The notes: generated from the sequence alone by a model not told the origin. A stretch of DNA of 64,000 bases from Rhizobium subbaraonis (GCF_900220975.1 NZ_OBQD01000011.1:62001-126000); one strand, 5' to 3'; positions 33,726-45,482 are shown, numbered from the stretch's first letter. Program-made: numbers and translations.

Positions 33726-35552
33726 TTGGCACCGCCCATCCTCAAACTCGACGACATCACGCTCAGCTTCGGCGGGACGCCGCTTCTCAACGGCGCCAGC
33801 CTGCAGGTGGAGCAGGGCGATCGCATCTGCCTCGTCGGCCGGAACGGGTCCGGCAAGTCGACCCTGCTCAAGATCGCCGCAAGCCTGACGGAGGCGCAGT
33901 CGGGGGAGGTCTTCCGCCACCCCTCCGCCACCGTGCGGTATCTGGAACAGGCGCCGGATTTCGACGGATTTGCCACCGTTGCCGCCTATGCCGAAGCCGG
34001 GCTGGGGCCGGGCGACGACCCCTATCGCGTCACCTATCTGCTGTCGCATCTCGGCCTGACGGGTGCGGAGGATCCAGCCACGCTGTCGGGAGGCGAGGCG
34101 CGCCGGGCAGCGCTTGCCCGGGTGCTGGCGCCGGAGCCGGACATCCTTCTGCTCGACGAGCCGACCAACCATCTGGACCTGCCGACGATCGAGTGGCTGG
34201 AAGACGAGCTTATTCGCAGTCGCTCCGCCCTCGTAGTCATCTCGCACGACCGCCGCTTTCTGGAGAAGGTCTCCAATGCGACGGTCTGGCTGGACCGGGG
34301 AACGTCGCGGCGCCTCGATCGCGGCTTTGCCCATTTCGAAGCCTGGCGCGACGAGGTGCTGGAAGCCGAAGAATTGGAGCAGCACAAGCTCGGCAAGGCC
34401 ATCCAGCGCGAGGAACACTGGCTTCGGTACGGCGTGACGGCAAGGCGCAAGCGCAACATGCGCCGTCTTGGCGAACTGCAGGACATGCGCGTGCGCTACC
34501 GCAGCCATCGCGGCCCGCAGGGCGCGGTGCAGGCGGCGGCATCCGAGGCGCAGGAGTCCGGCAAGCTGGTGATCGAGGCGGAAAAGGTCACCAAGGCCTA
34601 TGGCGAGCGCACCGTGGTGGCGCCGTTCTCGATCCGCGTTCATCGCGGCGACCGCATCGGCCTTGTCGGACCCAACGGTGCCGGCAAGACGACGCTTCTG
34701 AAAATCCTGACGGGGCAGCTCGCGCCTGACAGCGGCAGCGTGAAGCTCGGCACCAATCTGGAGATCGCGACGCTCGACCAGCGACGCGAGGATCTCAATC
34801 CCGACGATACGCTGGCCCACTACCTCACCGACGGGCGGGGCGAGAGCCTGATCGTCAACGGCGAGCAACGGCATGTGACCGGCTACATGAAGGAATTCCT
34901 GTTCCAGCCCGAGCAGGCCCGCACGCCGATCCGCAACCTCTCCGGCGGCGAACGCGCTCGGCTGATGCTGGCCCGCATCCTGTCACGGCCGACAAACCTG
35001 CTGATCCTCGACGAGCCGACCAACGATCTCGACATCGAGACGCTGGACCTCCTGCAGGAGATCGTCGCCGGCTTCGTGGGTACCGTCGTTCTGGTCAGCC
35101 ATGACCGCGATTTTCTCGATCGCACCGTAACGTCGACGATTGCGCCCGCAAATCCGGAGGCGCCCGACGGCCGATGGATCGAATATGCCGGCGGCTATAC
35201 CGACATGATGGCGCAGCGGCGCGGCGCGATCGAGGAACGGCGCAAGGCGGAAAAGGCGGACAAGGCCAAAGTCGCCGACGTCGTTTCGAATGAAAAGCCG
35301 GCAGACAAGGCCAAGGGCAAGCTATCCTACAAACAGAAGTTCGCGCTGGAGAACCTTCCGAAGGAAATGGCGAAGAGGGAAGCCGAGATCGCCGCCCGGG
35401 AGGAAAAGATGGCAGATCCGGCGCTCTTTTCGAAGGATCCGGCGACCTTCAACCGGCTGGCGGCGGAAATGGAAAAGCTGCGGGCCGAGGTCACCCGCAT
35501 GGAAGAAGAATGGCTTGAACTGGAAATGCTGCGCGAGGAACTCGAGGGATAG
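33726..35552 (+). CDS. ABC-F family ATPase (Uup-like)
   Basis: 608-residue cytosolic protein with two ABC ATPase domains and no membrane part. Domain 1 has Walker A GRNGSGKS, signature LSGGEARR and Walker B LLLDEPTNHLD; domain 2 has GPNGAGKT, LSGGERAR and LILDEPTNDLD. The P-site tRNA interaction linker lies between them, and a Lys/Glu-rich C-terminal coiled coil (about residues 505-608) is typical of Uup, which binds DNA or ribosomes. Translation appears to begin at a TTG at 33726, 3 bp after thiN. It may help ribosomes through difficult peptides. Confidence 0.88.
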   Translation: MAPPILKLDDITLSFGGTPLLNGASLQVEQGDRICLVGRNGSGKSTLLKIAASLTEAQSGEVFRHPSATVRYLEQAPDFDGFATVAAYAEAGLGPGDDPYRVTYLLSHLGLTGAEDPATLSGGEARRAALARVLAPEPDILLLDEPTNHLDLPTIEWLEDELIRSRSALVVISHDRRFLEKVSNATVWLDRGTSRRLDRGFAHFEAWRDEVLEAEELEQHKLGKAIQREEHWLRYGVTARRKRNMRRLGELQDMRVRYRSHRGPQGAVQAAASEAQESGKLVIEAEKVTKAYGERTVVAPFSIRVHRGDRIGLVGPNGAGKTTLLKILTGQLAPDSGSVKLGTNLEIATLDQRREDLNPDDTLAHYLTDGRGESLIVNGEQRHVTGYMKEFLFQPEQARTPIRNLSGGERARLMLARILSRPTNLLILDEPTNDLDIETLDLLQEIVAGFVGTVVLVSHDRDFLDRTVTSTIAPANPEAPDGRWIEYAGGYTDMMAQRRGAIEERRKAEKADKAKVADVVSNEKPADKAKGKLSYKQKFALENLPKEMAKREAEIAAREEKMADPALFSKDPATFNRLAAEMEKLRAEVTRMEEEWLELEMLREELEG

Positions 35553-35585
35553 GCCGGCCTATCCCTCTTCGTCAGTTCCTCCGGC

Positions 35586-36302
35586 TCAGGGCCTGATCAC
35601 GCAGACGCCCGCCTCGAAGCTGCAGGAGGCAGTCTCGGATTCGGGTGTCACGACGATGACCTTGGCATTGCCGGCGGAGCGAAGCGCGGGCATGTAGTTG
35701 CCGCCCGCATCGCCGATCTCGTCATAGTAATTGTCGATATAGAAATAGTTGCCGTTGCCGGGATCCTGATAGGCGGAGATCGAGCCGCCGTAGAAATTGT
35801 TGGCGAAGCGCTCGCGGCCGGCGCTTTGTCCGGCGTAATACGGGCGGGCTGCGCCTTCGTAATAGGGGCGGGCATAGTAGGACCGCGCAGGGCCGCGCCA
35901 GGCGTCGTTGCGCCAGATCGATCCGGCATAGCGGCCGTTCGCATCGTTGCGCCAGGCGTTCCGCGGGCCCCAGTAACCCCGGTTGTTTCCGGCCCGCCAC
36001 TCGCGCCGCCACCGCCAGTCGTTGGTGAAGACGTTGCCGCCCTGGACTTCTCGGCCTGCAAAGTTTCGATCGCGGTTCCAGTGGCGGTCGCGCCGCCCGT
36101 CGCGGTCGTTGTTGCGGGCGTCGTGCTTGCGCTTCCAGTAGCGGTCGCGCGGCATGTTGCCACCCCTGACATCGGTGTTGGAAAAGTTGCGGTTGCCGCC
36201 GCCCTCGTGGCGGTCCCGCGCCTGTGCGGGCTGTGCCAGCAAGAGGGGGAATGTGGCGGCGAGCGCGATTGCAGTCATGCAGGCTCTGGAAAACAGACTC
36301 AT
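35586..36302 (-). CDS. Secreted Asn/Arg/Gly/Tyr-rich protein, unrecognised
   Basis: 238 residues with a good Sec signal peptide (about 1-28, ending PAQA). The mature part up to about residue 150 is extremely rich in Asn, Arg, Asp, Gly and Trp in loose repeats of a WRND/RWRREW type, followed by Tyr-rich repeats (YYARPYYEGAARPYY) and a C-terminal segment with two Cys (ASCSFEAGVCVIRP) that could form a disulfide. I do not recognise the family. It may be an envelope or surface protein. Upstream is the 311-bp sdh promoter region; it converges with the ABC-F gene. Confidence 0.75.
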   Translation of the reverse strand: MSLFSRACMTAIALAATFPLLLAQPAQARDRHEGGGNRNFSNTDVRGGNMPRDRYWKRKHDARNNDRDGRRDRHWNRDRNFAGREVQGGNVFTNDWRWRREWRAGNNRGYWGPRNAWRNDANGRYAGSIWRNDAWRGPARSYYARPYYEGAARPYYAGQSAGRERFANNFYGGSISAYQDPGNGNYFYIDNYYDEIGDAGGNYMPALRSAGNAKVIVVTPESETASCSFEAGVCVIRP

Positions 36303-36613
36303 TCTGTTTCGCCTCCGGGTTACGCTGAACGGTTCCTGGATGCCACTTTTGCCCAGTTTGTCTGGAAAGTCACGGGTTTGGTTAACGCTATGGTCATAAT
36401 CGTTAACAATGGTTAACGCCGCAGCGGCTTACGCGAGGCGCCACAATTTCGTCCTAATCGATTAAATTGATTTTGCAGTGCAATGACACTTGTGGTTCCG
36501 CATTCCTGTGATTAAACGTCGCAATCACTGCATACTGCACAAACCAAGTGCAATTCCGGAGTAAAATCGTCCAGTTATCGCGGCCGTTCTCCGGAATTTC
36601 CGTGAGGGTTCTG
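36303..36613. promoter_or_regulatory. Divergent promoter region for sdhCDAB, with repeated GTTAAC sites
   Basis: This 311-bp AT-richer stretch has no gene. Three identical palindromic GTTAAC sites lie at 36381-36386, 36402-36407 and 36412-36417, spaced 21 and 10 bp start to start, about one and two helical turns, so they lie on one DNA face. The second and third contain TTAA pairs separated by 6 nt, near the CtrA consensus of 7. Further downstream, at 36477-36550, there are TGCA-containing partial inverted repeats. The region serves sdhC (start 36614) and possibly the secreted protein gene on the other strand. Confidence 0.5.
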
Positions 36614-37006
36614 ATGACGAATGTCACAAAAGGCCGGCCGCTCTCGCCGCATCTCCAGATCTACAAGCCTATTCCCACCATGGTCATGTCGATCGTGCAT
36701 CGCATCACCGGCGGCGCGCTCTACTTCGGTACCGTCCTCGTTGCCTGGTGGCTGATCGCAGCGGCGATGGGGGAAGGCTATTACAACTGGGTCAACTGGT
36801 TCTTCGGGACCTGGATCGGCATGCTGATTCTGTTCGGCTACACCTGGGCCCTGTTCCATCACATGCTCGGCGGCCTTCGCCATTTCGTCTGGGATAGCGG
36901 ACATGGCTACGAGAAGCACCTCTCCACAAAGATCGCCAAGATCATGCCTGTCGTCTCGGTCGCGCTCACCGTGCTGACCTGGGTGATCGGCTTCCTGCTG
37001 CGCTGA
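36614..37006 (+). CDS. sdhC: Succinate dehydrogenase cytochrome b556 subunit
   Basis: 130-residue membrane anchor with three helices. [12 protein letters not shown] at the start is diagnostic of SdhC, and HRITGG and the haem-ligand region [13 protein letters not shown] are intact. With SdhD it binds haem b and the quinone site of complex II. The start at 36614 follows GAGGG; upstream frame to 36548 was rejected as it has no SdhC-like sequence. Confidence 0.95.
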   Translation: MTNVTKGRPLSPHLQIYKPIPTMVMSIVHRITGGALYFGTVLVAWWLIAAAMGEGYYNWVNWFFGTWIGMLILFGYTWALFHHMLGGLRHFVWDSGHGYEKHLSTKIAKIMPVVSVALTVLTWVIGFLLR

Positions 37007-37017
37007 GGATTACTGAC

Positions 37018-37398
37018 ATGGACATGCGTACACCTCTCGGCCGCGTCCGCGGCCTCGGCTCGGCCAAGGACGGAACGGAGCATTTCTGGCGCCAGCGTCT
37101 GACGGCTGTCGCAAACGTGCCGCTGCTTCTCTTCTTTATCGGCTTCGTCGTCTGCTACGCCGGTGCGCCCTATGCGGACGTGCGCGCGGCGCTGTCGCAT
37201 CCGGTCGTGGCCGTCGTCATGGCGCTCGTCGTGATCTCCGGCATCTATCACATGAAGCTCGGCATGCAGGTCATCATCGAGGACTACGTTCACGCGGAAG
37301 GCCCGAAGATCGGCCTTCTGATGCTCAATACCTTCTTTGCGGCTCTCATCGGCGGGCTCTGTCTCTTCGCCGTCCTGAAGATCGCTTTCGCAGGATAA
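37018..37398 (+). CDS. sdhD: Succinate dehydrogenase hydrophobic anchor subunit
   Basis: 126-residue membrane subunit with three helices. The pattern [16 protein letters not shown] holds the haem-ligand His and the conserved Asp-Tyr that sits near ubiquinone. It follows sdhC by 11 bp and precedes sdhA by 6 bp; the order C-D-A-B is conserved in proteobacteria. Confidence 0.95.
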   Translation: MDMRTPLGRVRGLGSAKDGTEHFWRQRLTAVANVPLLLFFIGFVVCYAGAPYADVRAALSHPVVAVVMALVVISGIYHMKLGMQVIIEDYVHAEGPKIGLLMLNTFFAALIGGLCLFAVLKIAFAG

Positions 37399-37404
37399 TT
37401 CATC

Positions 37405-39246
37405 ATGGCACCGAACTCCTCGCCGGCGACGAACGGCAAAGCCTATCAGTATGTCGATCACGCCTATGACGTGGTCGTGGTCGGTGCGGGCGGCGCGGGT
37501 CTTCGCGCCACCCTCGGCATGGCCGAGCAGGGTTTCCGCACGGCCTGCATCACCAAGGTCTTCCCGACCCGCTCGCACACCGTGGCAGCCCAGGGCGGCA
37601 TCGCAGCCTCGTTGCAGAACATGACGCCGGACAGCTGGCAGTGGCACCTCTACGACACCGTCAAGGGTTCCGACTGGCTCGGCGACGTCGATGCCATGCA
37701 GTACCTCGCCATGGAAGCGCCGAAGGCGGTCTATGAGCTCGAGCACTACGGTGTGCCATTCTCGCGCAACGAGGAAGGCAAGATCTACCAGCGCCCGTTC
37801 GGCGGCCACATGCAGAACTATGGCGAAGGCCCGCCGGTGCAGCGCACCTGTGCGGTCGCCGACCGTACCGGCCACGCGATCCTGCACACGCTCTACGGCC
37901 AGTCGCTGCGCAACAACGCCGAGTTCTTCATCGAGTACTTCGCGCTCGACCTGATCATGTCCCCCGACGGCCGCTGCACCGGCGTCGTCGCCTGGAACCT
38001 GGACGACGGCACGATCCATCGCTTCTCCGCCAAGATGGTGGTGCTGGCGACGGGCGGTTATGGCCGCGCCTATTTCTCGGCGACGTCGGCGCATACCTGC
38101 ACCGGCGACGGCGGCGGCATGGTTGCACGCGCCGGCCTGCCGCTGCAGGACATGGAGTTCGTGCAGTTCCATCCGACCGGCATCTACGGTTCGGGCTGCC
38201 TCATTACCGAGGGTGCCCGCGGCGAGGGCGGCTACCTCGTCAATTCCGAGGGCGAGCGCTTCATGGAGCGGTATGCGCCGTCGGCCAAGGACCTTGCCTC
38301 GCGCGACGTCGTTTCGCGCTGCATGACGCTGGAAATCCGCGAAGGCCGCGGTGTCGGCAAGAACAAGGACCACATCTTCCTGCATCTCGACCACCTGGAT
38401 CCGGCCGTGCTGCACGAGCGCCTTCCCGGCATTTCGGAAAGCGCCAAGATCTTTGCCGGCGTCGACGTCACCCGCGAGCCGATCCCGGTTCTGCCGACCG
38501 TCCACTACAACATGGGTGGCGTGCCGACGAACTTCTGGGGCGAGGTTCTCAATGCCGACAGCGCCAATCCCGAGCGCGTCGCACCCGGCCTGATGGCCGT
38601 CGGCGAGGCGGGCTGTGCCTCGGTGCACGGCGCGAACCGGCTGGGCTCCAACTCGCTGATCGACCTCGTGGTCTTCGGCCGTGCCGCTGCGATCCGTGCC
38701 GGCGAGGTTATCAACCGCGAAGAGCCGATCCCGGCGCTCGACAAGGCGGCCTGCGACAAGATCATGGAGCGCTTCGACCGGCTCCGTTACGCCAACGGCA
38801 ATACGCCGACGGCGGTGCTGCGCGACAAGATGCAACGCACCATGCAGGAAGACGCGGCCGTCTTCCGCACCCAGGAATCGCTGGAAAATGGCTGCCGCCG
38901 GATGAAGCAAATCTGGGACGAGATGGCTGACATCAAGGTCACCGACCGTTCGCTGATCTGGAACTCCGACCTGGTGGAAACGCTGGAACTGGAGAACCTG
39001 ATGGCCAACGCCATCACCACCGTCGTCGGCGCCGAAGCGCGCAAGGAAAGCCGCGGCGCGCATGCCCGCGAGGACTACAAGGATGGTCCGCTCGGCGGCC
39101 GCGACGACGTCAACTGGCGCAAGCACACGCTGTCCTGGGTGGATGCGAACGGCAACGTCAAGCTCGACTACCGGCCGGTCCATACCGACCTCATCGCCGA
39201 AGGGATCGATCCGAAGAAGATCGCGCCCAAGGCCCGCGTCTACTGA
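37405..39246 (+). CDS. sdhA: Succinate dehydrogenase flavoprotein subunit
   Basis: 613-residue catalytic subunit that oxidises succinate to fumarate with covalent FAD. The dinucleotide motif [12 protein letters not shown] is at residues 24-35; the FAD-linked His58 is in [19 protein letters not shown], the catalytic Arg region TEGARGEGG and the C-terminal [14 protein letters not shown] are intact. Faces the cytoplasm, attached through SdhB. Confidence 0.98.
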   Translation: MAPNSSPATNGKAYQYVDHAYDVVVVGAGGAGLRATLGMAEQGFRTACITKVFPTRSHTVAAQGGIAASLQNMTPDSWQWHLYDTVKGSDWLGDVDAMQYLAMEAPKAVYELEHYGVPFSRNEEGKIYQRPFGGHMQNYGEGPPVQRTCAVADRTGHAILHTLYGQSLRNNAEFFIEYFALDLIMSPDGRCTGVVAWNLDDGTIHRFSAKMVVLATGGYGRAYFSATSAHTCTGDGGGMVARAGLPLQDMEFVQFHPTGIYGSGCLITEGARGEGGYLVNSEGERFMERYAPSAKDLASRDVVSRCMTLEIREGRGVGKNKDHIFLHLDHLDPAVLHERLPGISESAKIFAGVDVTREPIPVLPTVHYNMGGVPTNFWGEVLNADSANPERVAPGLMAVGEAGCASVHGANRLGSNSLIDLVVFGRAAAIRAGEVINREEPIPALDKAACDKIMERFDRLRYANGNTPTAVLRDKMQRTMQEDAAVFRTQESLENGCRRMKQIWDEMADIKVTDRSLIWNSDLVETLELENLMANAITTVVGAEARKESRGAHAREDYKDGPLGGRDDVNWRKHTLSWVDANGNVKLDYRPVHTDLIAEGIDPKKIAPKARVY

Positions 39247-39264
39247 TCCCGAGGTAAGCTGGAC

Positions 39265-40044
39265 ATGGTTGAACTCGCTCTCCCGAAGAATTCGCAGGTC
39301 ACCGAAGGCAAGGTCTGGCCGAAGCCGGCCGGCGCCACCAACACCCGCGAGTTCCGCATCTACCGCTGGAGCCCGGATGACGGCAAGAACCCGTCGATCG
39401 ACACGTTCTACGTCGATGTCGACGATTGCGGCCCGATGGTGCTGGACGCCCTGCTCTACATCAAGAACAAGATCGACCCGACGCTGACGCTGCGCCGCTC
39501 CTGCCGCGAAGGCATCTGCGGCTCCTGCGCGATGAACATCGACGGCACCAACACACTCGCCTGCACCAAGGGCATGGACGAGGTGGACGGGACGGTCAAG
39601 GTGTACCCGCTGCCGCACATGCCCGTCGTCAAGGACCTCGTGCCGGACCTGACGCATTTCTACGCGCAGCACCGCTCGATCGAGCCGTGGCTGAAGACGG
39701 TTTCGCCGACGCCGGCGAAGGAATGGAAGCAGAGCCACGAGGACCGCCAGAAGCTCGACGGCCTCTACGAGTGCATCCTTTGCGCCTGCTGCTCGACCTC
39801 CTGTCCGAGCTACTGGTGGAACGGCGACCGCTACCTCGGCCCGGCCGTGCTGTTGCAGGCCTACCGCTGGCTGATCGACAGCCGCGACGAGGCCACCGGC
39901 GAGCGCCTCGACAACCTCGAGGATCCGTTCCGCCTCTACCGCTGCCACACGATCATGAACTGCGCGCAGGCCTGCCCGAAGGGGCTGAACCCGGCCAAGG
40001 CGATCGGCGAGATCAAGAAGATGCTGGTCGAGCGCCGGCTCTGA
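39265..40044 (+). CDS. sdhB: Succinate dehydrogenase iron-sulfur subunit
   Basis: 259-residue electron-transfer subunit. The [2Fe-2S] ligands are in [16 protein letters not shown], the [4Fe-4S] ligands in [16 protein letters not shown] and the [3Fe-4S] ligands in [17 protein letters not shown]; all are complete. It moves electrons from FAD in SdhA to quinone at SdhC/SdhD. Last gene of the operon, followed by a terminator. Confidence 0.98.
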   Translation: MVELALPKNSQVTEGKVWPKPAGATNTREFRIYRWSPDDGKNPSIDTFYVDVDDCGPMVLDALLYIKNKIDPTLTLRRSCREGICGSCAMNIDGTNTLACTKGMDEVDGTVKVYPLPHMPVVKDLVPDLTHFYAQHRSIEPWLKTVSPTPAKEWKQSHEDRQKLDGLYECILCACCSTSCPSYWWNGDRYLGPAVLLQAYRWLIDSRDEATGERLDNLEDPFRLYRCHTIMNCAQACPKGLNPAKAIGEIKKMLVERRL

Positions 40045-40075
40045 TGCGCTGTGGCTAGCGCTACCGCATGCATGG

Positions 40076-40104
40076 AAAATGCCGGGCTTGTGGCCCGGCA
40101 TTTT
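40076..40104 (+). terminator. Rho-independent terminator after sdhB
   Basis: AAAATGCCGGGC and GCCCGGCATTTT form a 12-bp hairpin (about 40076-40087 with 40093-40104) ending in a T run; it lies 31 bp after the sdhB stop and could work in both directions because the other arm begins with AAAA. Confidence 0.88.
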
Positions 40105-40261
40105 CGTGTGTGACAGTCGCAGTGCTGGCCGAGCCGGGTTTCGTTCCGGTTGTGCCGTGATGAAACATTTCAGGCCACACTTGATTTAAACTGGCGATTC
40201 ACGTTAAGCCGCCATGATTGTCGCTTATCCAGGGCATCGACGAAGGGGCAGGAGTTTCGAC

Positions 40262-40816
40262 ATGCGGATTGTACATATGGCAGGCGGACTGATGATGGCG
40301 CTTGCGGTGGCCGGCTGCCAGCGGACCTCTTCCATGGGTGGCATGGACACGCAGCCGACGGCTCCCTTGCAGCCCGCACCGGTCGGCTCTGTTTCCTCCA
40401 GCCAGCTTCCCGATCCGTCCACCAGCACGACCGGTGGCTCGCAGTTCCCCGTGGCGCCTACGACCGATACCGCGATGGCGACGCCGGGCGCCGGCGGCAT
40501 GCCGGGCGCGGACGGCGGAGCGTCTGCCGCCGGCATGGAGGTCAAGAAGGAAGGCATGGTCGGCAACTGGCGCGTCAGCAATGGACCGACCTCCTGCGAC
40601 ATGTTCCTGACGCTGACCAACCTCGGTTCCGGTTCGCGTGGCGGCACGCGCGGCTGCGCTGGCGAACTGACGCAGATGGGGTCCTGGGAAGTGGCCGGCA
40701 AGCAGGTCGTTCTCAAGGATCGCGACGGCAACGCCATTGCGCGCCTCTACAGGACTGCCGATTCCCGCTTCGACGGATCGACCACGGGCGGCCAACCGAT
40801 CAGCCTGTCGCGCTGA
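40262..40816 (+). CDS. omp19: Omp19-like outer-membrane lipoprotein (protease-inhibitor domain)
   Basis: 184-residue lipoprotein. The lipobox AVAGC gives a lipidated Cys at about residue 17. A Pro/Ser/Thr/Gly-rich linker leads to a C-terminal Inh-like beta-barrel domain, with CAGELTQMGSWEVAGKQ and SRFDGSTTGGQPISLSR closely like Brucella Omp19, a protein that inhibits host and periplasmic proteases. Paired Cys in the domain (TSCDMF and GCAGEL) likely form a disulfide. The start at 40262 has GGGCAGGAG upstream; the frame is open further 5' without a signal. Confidence 0.85.
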   Translation: MRIVHMAGGLMMALAVAGCQRTSSMGGMDTQPTAPLQPAPVGSVSSSQLPDPSTSTTGGSQFPVAPTTDTAMATPGAGGMPGADGGASAAGMEVKKEGMVGNWRVSNGPTSCDMFLTLTNLGSGSRGGTRGCAGELTQMGSWEVAGKQVVLKDRDGNAIARLYRTADSRFDGSTTGGQPISLSR

Positions 40817-40852
40817 TCGAAGCGAAATAGACGATCACGGAGATCTGCTGCG

Positions 40853-42040
40853 GTGCCCATGAAACAGGATTGGGACAAGGTCTCCGCTCATCCCGAGCAC
40901 GGCGTATCCGACAAGCTGAAGGCGATGGTTGGCGGTGGCGACCTCCAGCCCGATCCGGTGCAGGCGCAGATGGCACTGCGGTTCGACGCGCTGCTGCAGG
41001 CGATCCAGGCACAGCGGCCGGCGCGAAAGTCGAGCGCGCTGGGGTGGCTTTTTGCTTCGCGCAAGCCGGAAAAATCGGTTGTTCCACGCGGGCTCTACAT
41101 CCATGGCGGCGTCGGTCGCGGCAAGACCATGCTGATGGACCTGTTCTTTTCGCTGGTGCCGATCAAGCGCAAGCGCCGGGCGCACTTCCACGAGTTCATG
41201 GCCGATGTGCACGATCGCATCCATCAGCACCGCCAGAAGCTGAAGAACGGCGAGACGAAGCAGGCGGATCCGGTTCCGCCGGTGGCGGAGGCGCTGATCG
41301 CAGAGGCGCGACTGCTCTGCTTCGATGAATTCTCCGTGACCGACATCGCCGATGCCATGATCCTGTCGCGACTGTTCGGCGAATTGTTCGCGCGCGGCTG
41401 CATTCTTGTCGCGACTTCGAACGTGGAGCCGGACAGCCTCTACAAGGACGGCCTCAACCGCGGCCTGTTCCTGCCATTTGTCGATCTCTTGAAGAAGCAC
41501 GTCGATATCGTCGCGCTGGACAACGGCACGGACTACCGGCTGGAGAAGGACGAGGGGCTCCCGGTCTTTCGCTATCCGCTTGGCGCCGATGCCGACCGGG
41601 CGATGGACAAGGCCTGGCAGCGTGAAACGGCGGGGCAGGCGGTCGCGCCAACGTCGATCGCGTTTCGCGGGCGGAAGATTGCGGTTCCTGCCGCGGCCGG
41701 ACGGGTCGCGCGCTTTTCCTTTTCCGACCTTTGCGAAAGACCCCTGGGTGCTGCAGACTACCTGGCGGTGCTGGAGCGCTACGATACGATCTTCCTCGAT
41801 CATATCCCCTTTCTTGGACCGGAACGCCGCAACGAGACGAAGCGCTTCATCAATCTCGTCGACACGATCTACGATCACGGTGCCCGGTTGTTCGCGTCCG
41901 CCGCAGCCGCACCGGAGAGCCTGCTGGTTGCCAGGAAGGGGACCGAAGGCTTCGAGTTCGACCGCACCGTTTCGCGGCTGATCGAGATCCGCAGTGTAGA
42001 ATATGCCGAGAACCATCACCGCAAAATGAATGAATTGTGA
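40853..42040 (+). CDS. zapE: Cell division ATPase ZapE (AFG1-like)
   Basis: 395-residue ATPase of the AFG1/LACE1 family. Walker A GGVGRGKT lies at about residues 85-92 and the DEFSVTDIADAM Walker B region near 160; FLPFVDLLKKH and LGPERRNETKRFINLVDTIYD are family signatures. In E. coli ZapE acts on FtsZ at constriction; mitochondrial AFG1 helps turn over oxidase subunits. Start is a GTG at 40853 or the in-frame ATG two codons on; GGAG lies 10 nt upstream of the GTG. The next gene is mdh after 180 bp. Confidence 0.9.
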   Translation: MPMKQDWDKVSAHPEHGVSDKLKAMVGGGDLQPDPVQAQMALRFDALLQAIQAQRPARKSSALGWLFASRKPEKSVVPRGLYIHGGVGRGKTMLMDLFFSLVPIKRKRRAHFHEFMADVHDRIHQHRQKLKNGETKQADPVPPVAEALIAEARLLCFDEFSVTDIADAMILSRLFGELFARGCILVATSNVEPDSLYKDGLNRGLFLPFVDLLKKHVDIVALDNGTDYRLEKDEGLPVFRYPLGADADRAMDKAWQRETAGQAVAPTSIAFRGRKIAVPAAAGRVARFSFSDLCERPLGAADYLAVLERYDTIFLDHIPFLGPERRNETKRFINLVDTIYDHGARLFASAAAAPESLLVARKGTEGFEFDRTVSRLIEIRSVEYAENHHRKMNEL

Positions 42041-42059
42041 CGATCTCGCGACATGAAAT

Positions 42060-42075
42060 CTTACGTTTACGTAAG
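42060..42075. promoter_or_regulatory. 16-bp perfect palindrome upstream of mdh
   Basis: CTTACGT at 42060-42066, a TT spacer and ACGTAAG at 42069-42075 form a perfect inverted repeat 20 bp after the zapE stop and 145 bp before the mdh start. It looks like a dimeric regulator's operator and resembles sites reported for MerR-type LiuR regulators; that assignment is tentative. Confidence 0.45.
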
Positions 42076-42118
42076 AAATTTGTTATCTAACCGATTGAAA
42101 TACCTACCCCAAAAAGTA

Positions 42119-42133
42119 TTAGTTGATATTTAA
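42119..42133. promoter_or_regulatory. TTAG-N7-TTAA site (near CtrA consensus) upstream of mdh
   Basis: TTAG at 42119-42122 and TTAA at 42130-42133 are separated by 7 nt, differing from the CtrA consensus at one base. It lies 87 bp before the mdh start and may place central carbon genes under cell-cycle control; binding is not shown. Confidence 0.3.
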
Positions 42134-42148
42134 GGCTTTGGGCGCTAA

Positions 42149-43183
<1,035 letters not shown>

Positions 43184-43213
43184 TCGCTTCGGCCAAGAGA
43201 GAGGGAATTTTCC

Positions 43214-44407
<1,194 letters not shown>

Positions 44408-44423
44408 TTTGAGGACCTGATAC

Positions 44424-45326
44424 ATGTCTATTCTCGTCAACAAGAATACCAAGGTTCTCGTTCAGGGCCTGACCGGCAAGACCGGCACCTTCCACACCGA
44501 GCAGGCGCTCGCCTATTACGGCACGCAGATGGTCGGCGGCATCCACCCGAAGAAGGGTGGCGAAACCTGGACGGGCTCGAAGGGCGAAACCCTGCCGATC
44601 TTCGCCTCGGTTGCCGAAGGCAAGGAAAAGACCGGCGCCGACGCGTCCGTGATCTACGTTCCGCCGGCAGGTGCTGCAGACGCGATCATCGAGGCGATCG
44701 ATGCCGAGATCCCGTTCATCACCTGCATCACCGAGGGCATCCCGGTCCTGGACATGGTCCGCGTCAAGGCCCGCCTCGACCGCTCCAAGTCGCGCCTGCT
44801 CGGCCCGAACTGCCCGGGTATCCTGACGCCGGAAGAGTGCAAGATCGGCATCATGCCAGGTTCGATCTTCCGCAAGGGCTCGGTCGGCATCGTTTCGCGT
44901 TCCGGCACGCTGACCTATGAGGCCGTGTTCCAGACCTCGAACGAAGGCCTCGGCCAGACGACGGCTGTCGGCATCGGCGGCGACCCGGTCAAGGGCACCG
45001 AGTTCATCGACGTGCTGGAGATGTTCCTCGCCGACGAAGCCACGACGTCGATCATCATGATCGGCGAAATCGGCGGCTCGGCCGAAGAAGACGCAGCCCA
45101 GTTCCTGATCGACGAAGCCAAGAAGGGCCGCAAGAAGCCGATGGCCGGCTTCATCGCGGGCCGTACGGCGCCGAAGGGCCGCACCATGGGCCACGCCGGC
45201 GCTGTCGTCTCCGGCGGCAAGGGCGATGCGGAATCCAAGATCGCAGCCATGGAAGCGGCAGGCATCAAGGTGTCGCCTTCCCCGGCGCGTCTCGGCAAGA
45301 CCCTCGTCGAAGTCCTGAAGGGCTGA
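44424..45326 (+). CDS. sucD: Succinyl-CoA synthetase alpha subunit
   Basis: 300-residue CoA-binding subunit; the phosphorylated His257 is in [32 protein letters not shown] and [20 protein letters not shown] are standard. It follows sucC by 16 bp. A hairpin follows, before sucA. Confidence 0.98.
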   Translation: MSILVNKNTKVLVQGLTGKTGTFHTEQALAYYGTQMVGGIHPKKGGETWTGSKGETLPIFASVAEGKEKTGADASVIYVPPAGAADAIIEAIDAEIPFITCITEGIPVLDMVRVKARLDRSKSRLLGPNCPGILTPEECKIGIMPGSIFRKGSVGIVSRSGTLTYEAVFQTSNEGLGQTTAVGIGGDPVKGTEFIDVLEMFLADEATTSIIMIGEIGGSAEEDAAQFLIDEAKKGRKKPMAGFIAGRTAPKGRTMGHAGAVVSGGKGDAESKIAAMEAAGIKVSPSPARLGKTLVEVLKG

Positions 45327-45339
45327 GACTGACAACTTT

Positions 45340-45371
45340 GGCGGCCGGTACGATGCCGGCCGCCTGTTCTT
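45340..45371 (+). terminator. Hairpin between sucD and sucA (partial terminator or processing site)
   Basis: GGCGGCCGG (45340-45348) and CCGGCCGCC (45356-45364) form a 9-bp stem with a 7-nt loop, followed by TGTTCTT. The weak T-tract suggests incomplete termination, which would lower sucAB relative to mdh-sucCD. Confidence 0.55.
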
Positions 45372-45482
45372 CCCATCGCCTGGGGCCGTCGACGAGGACG
45401 GAGCCCGGGCGGGCGTTTCTCCCGGACGCATTCCCCGGGGTGGATTACAGTCAGGAGGCGGGCGCGGCGCCCGCGAGCGACC

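Noticed and set aside
36907-40101. Minus-strand open frame of 1064 codons opposite sdhC-sdhB
   Set aside because: It lies fully antisense to four intact sdh genes; long antisense frames are common in this base composition and the sequence has no known motif.
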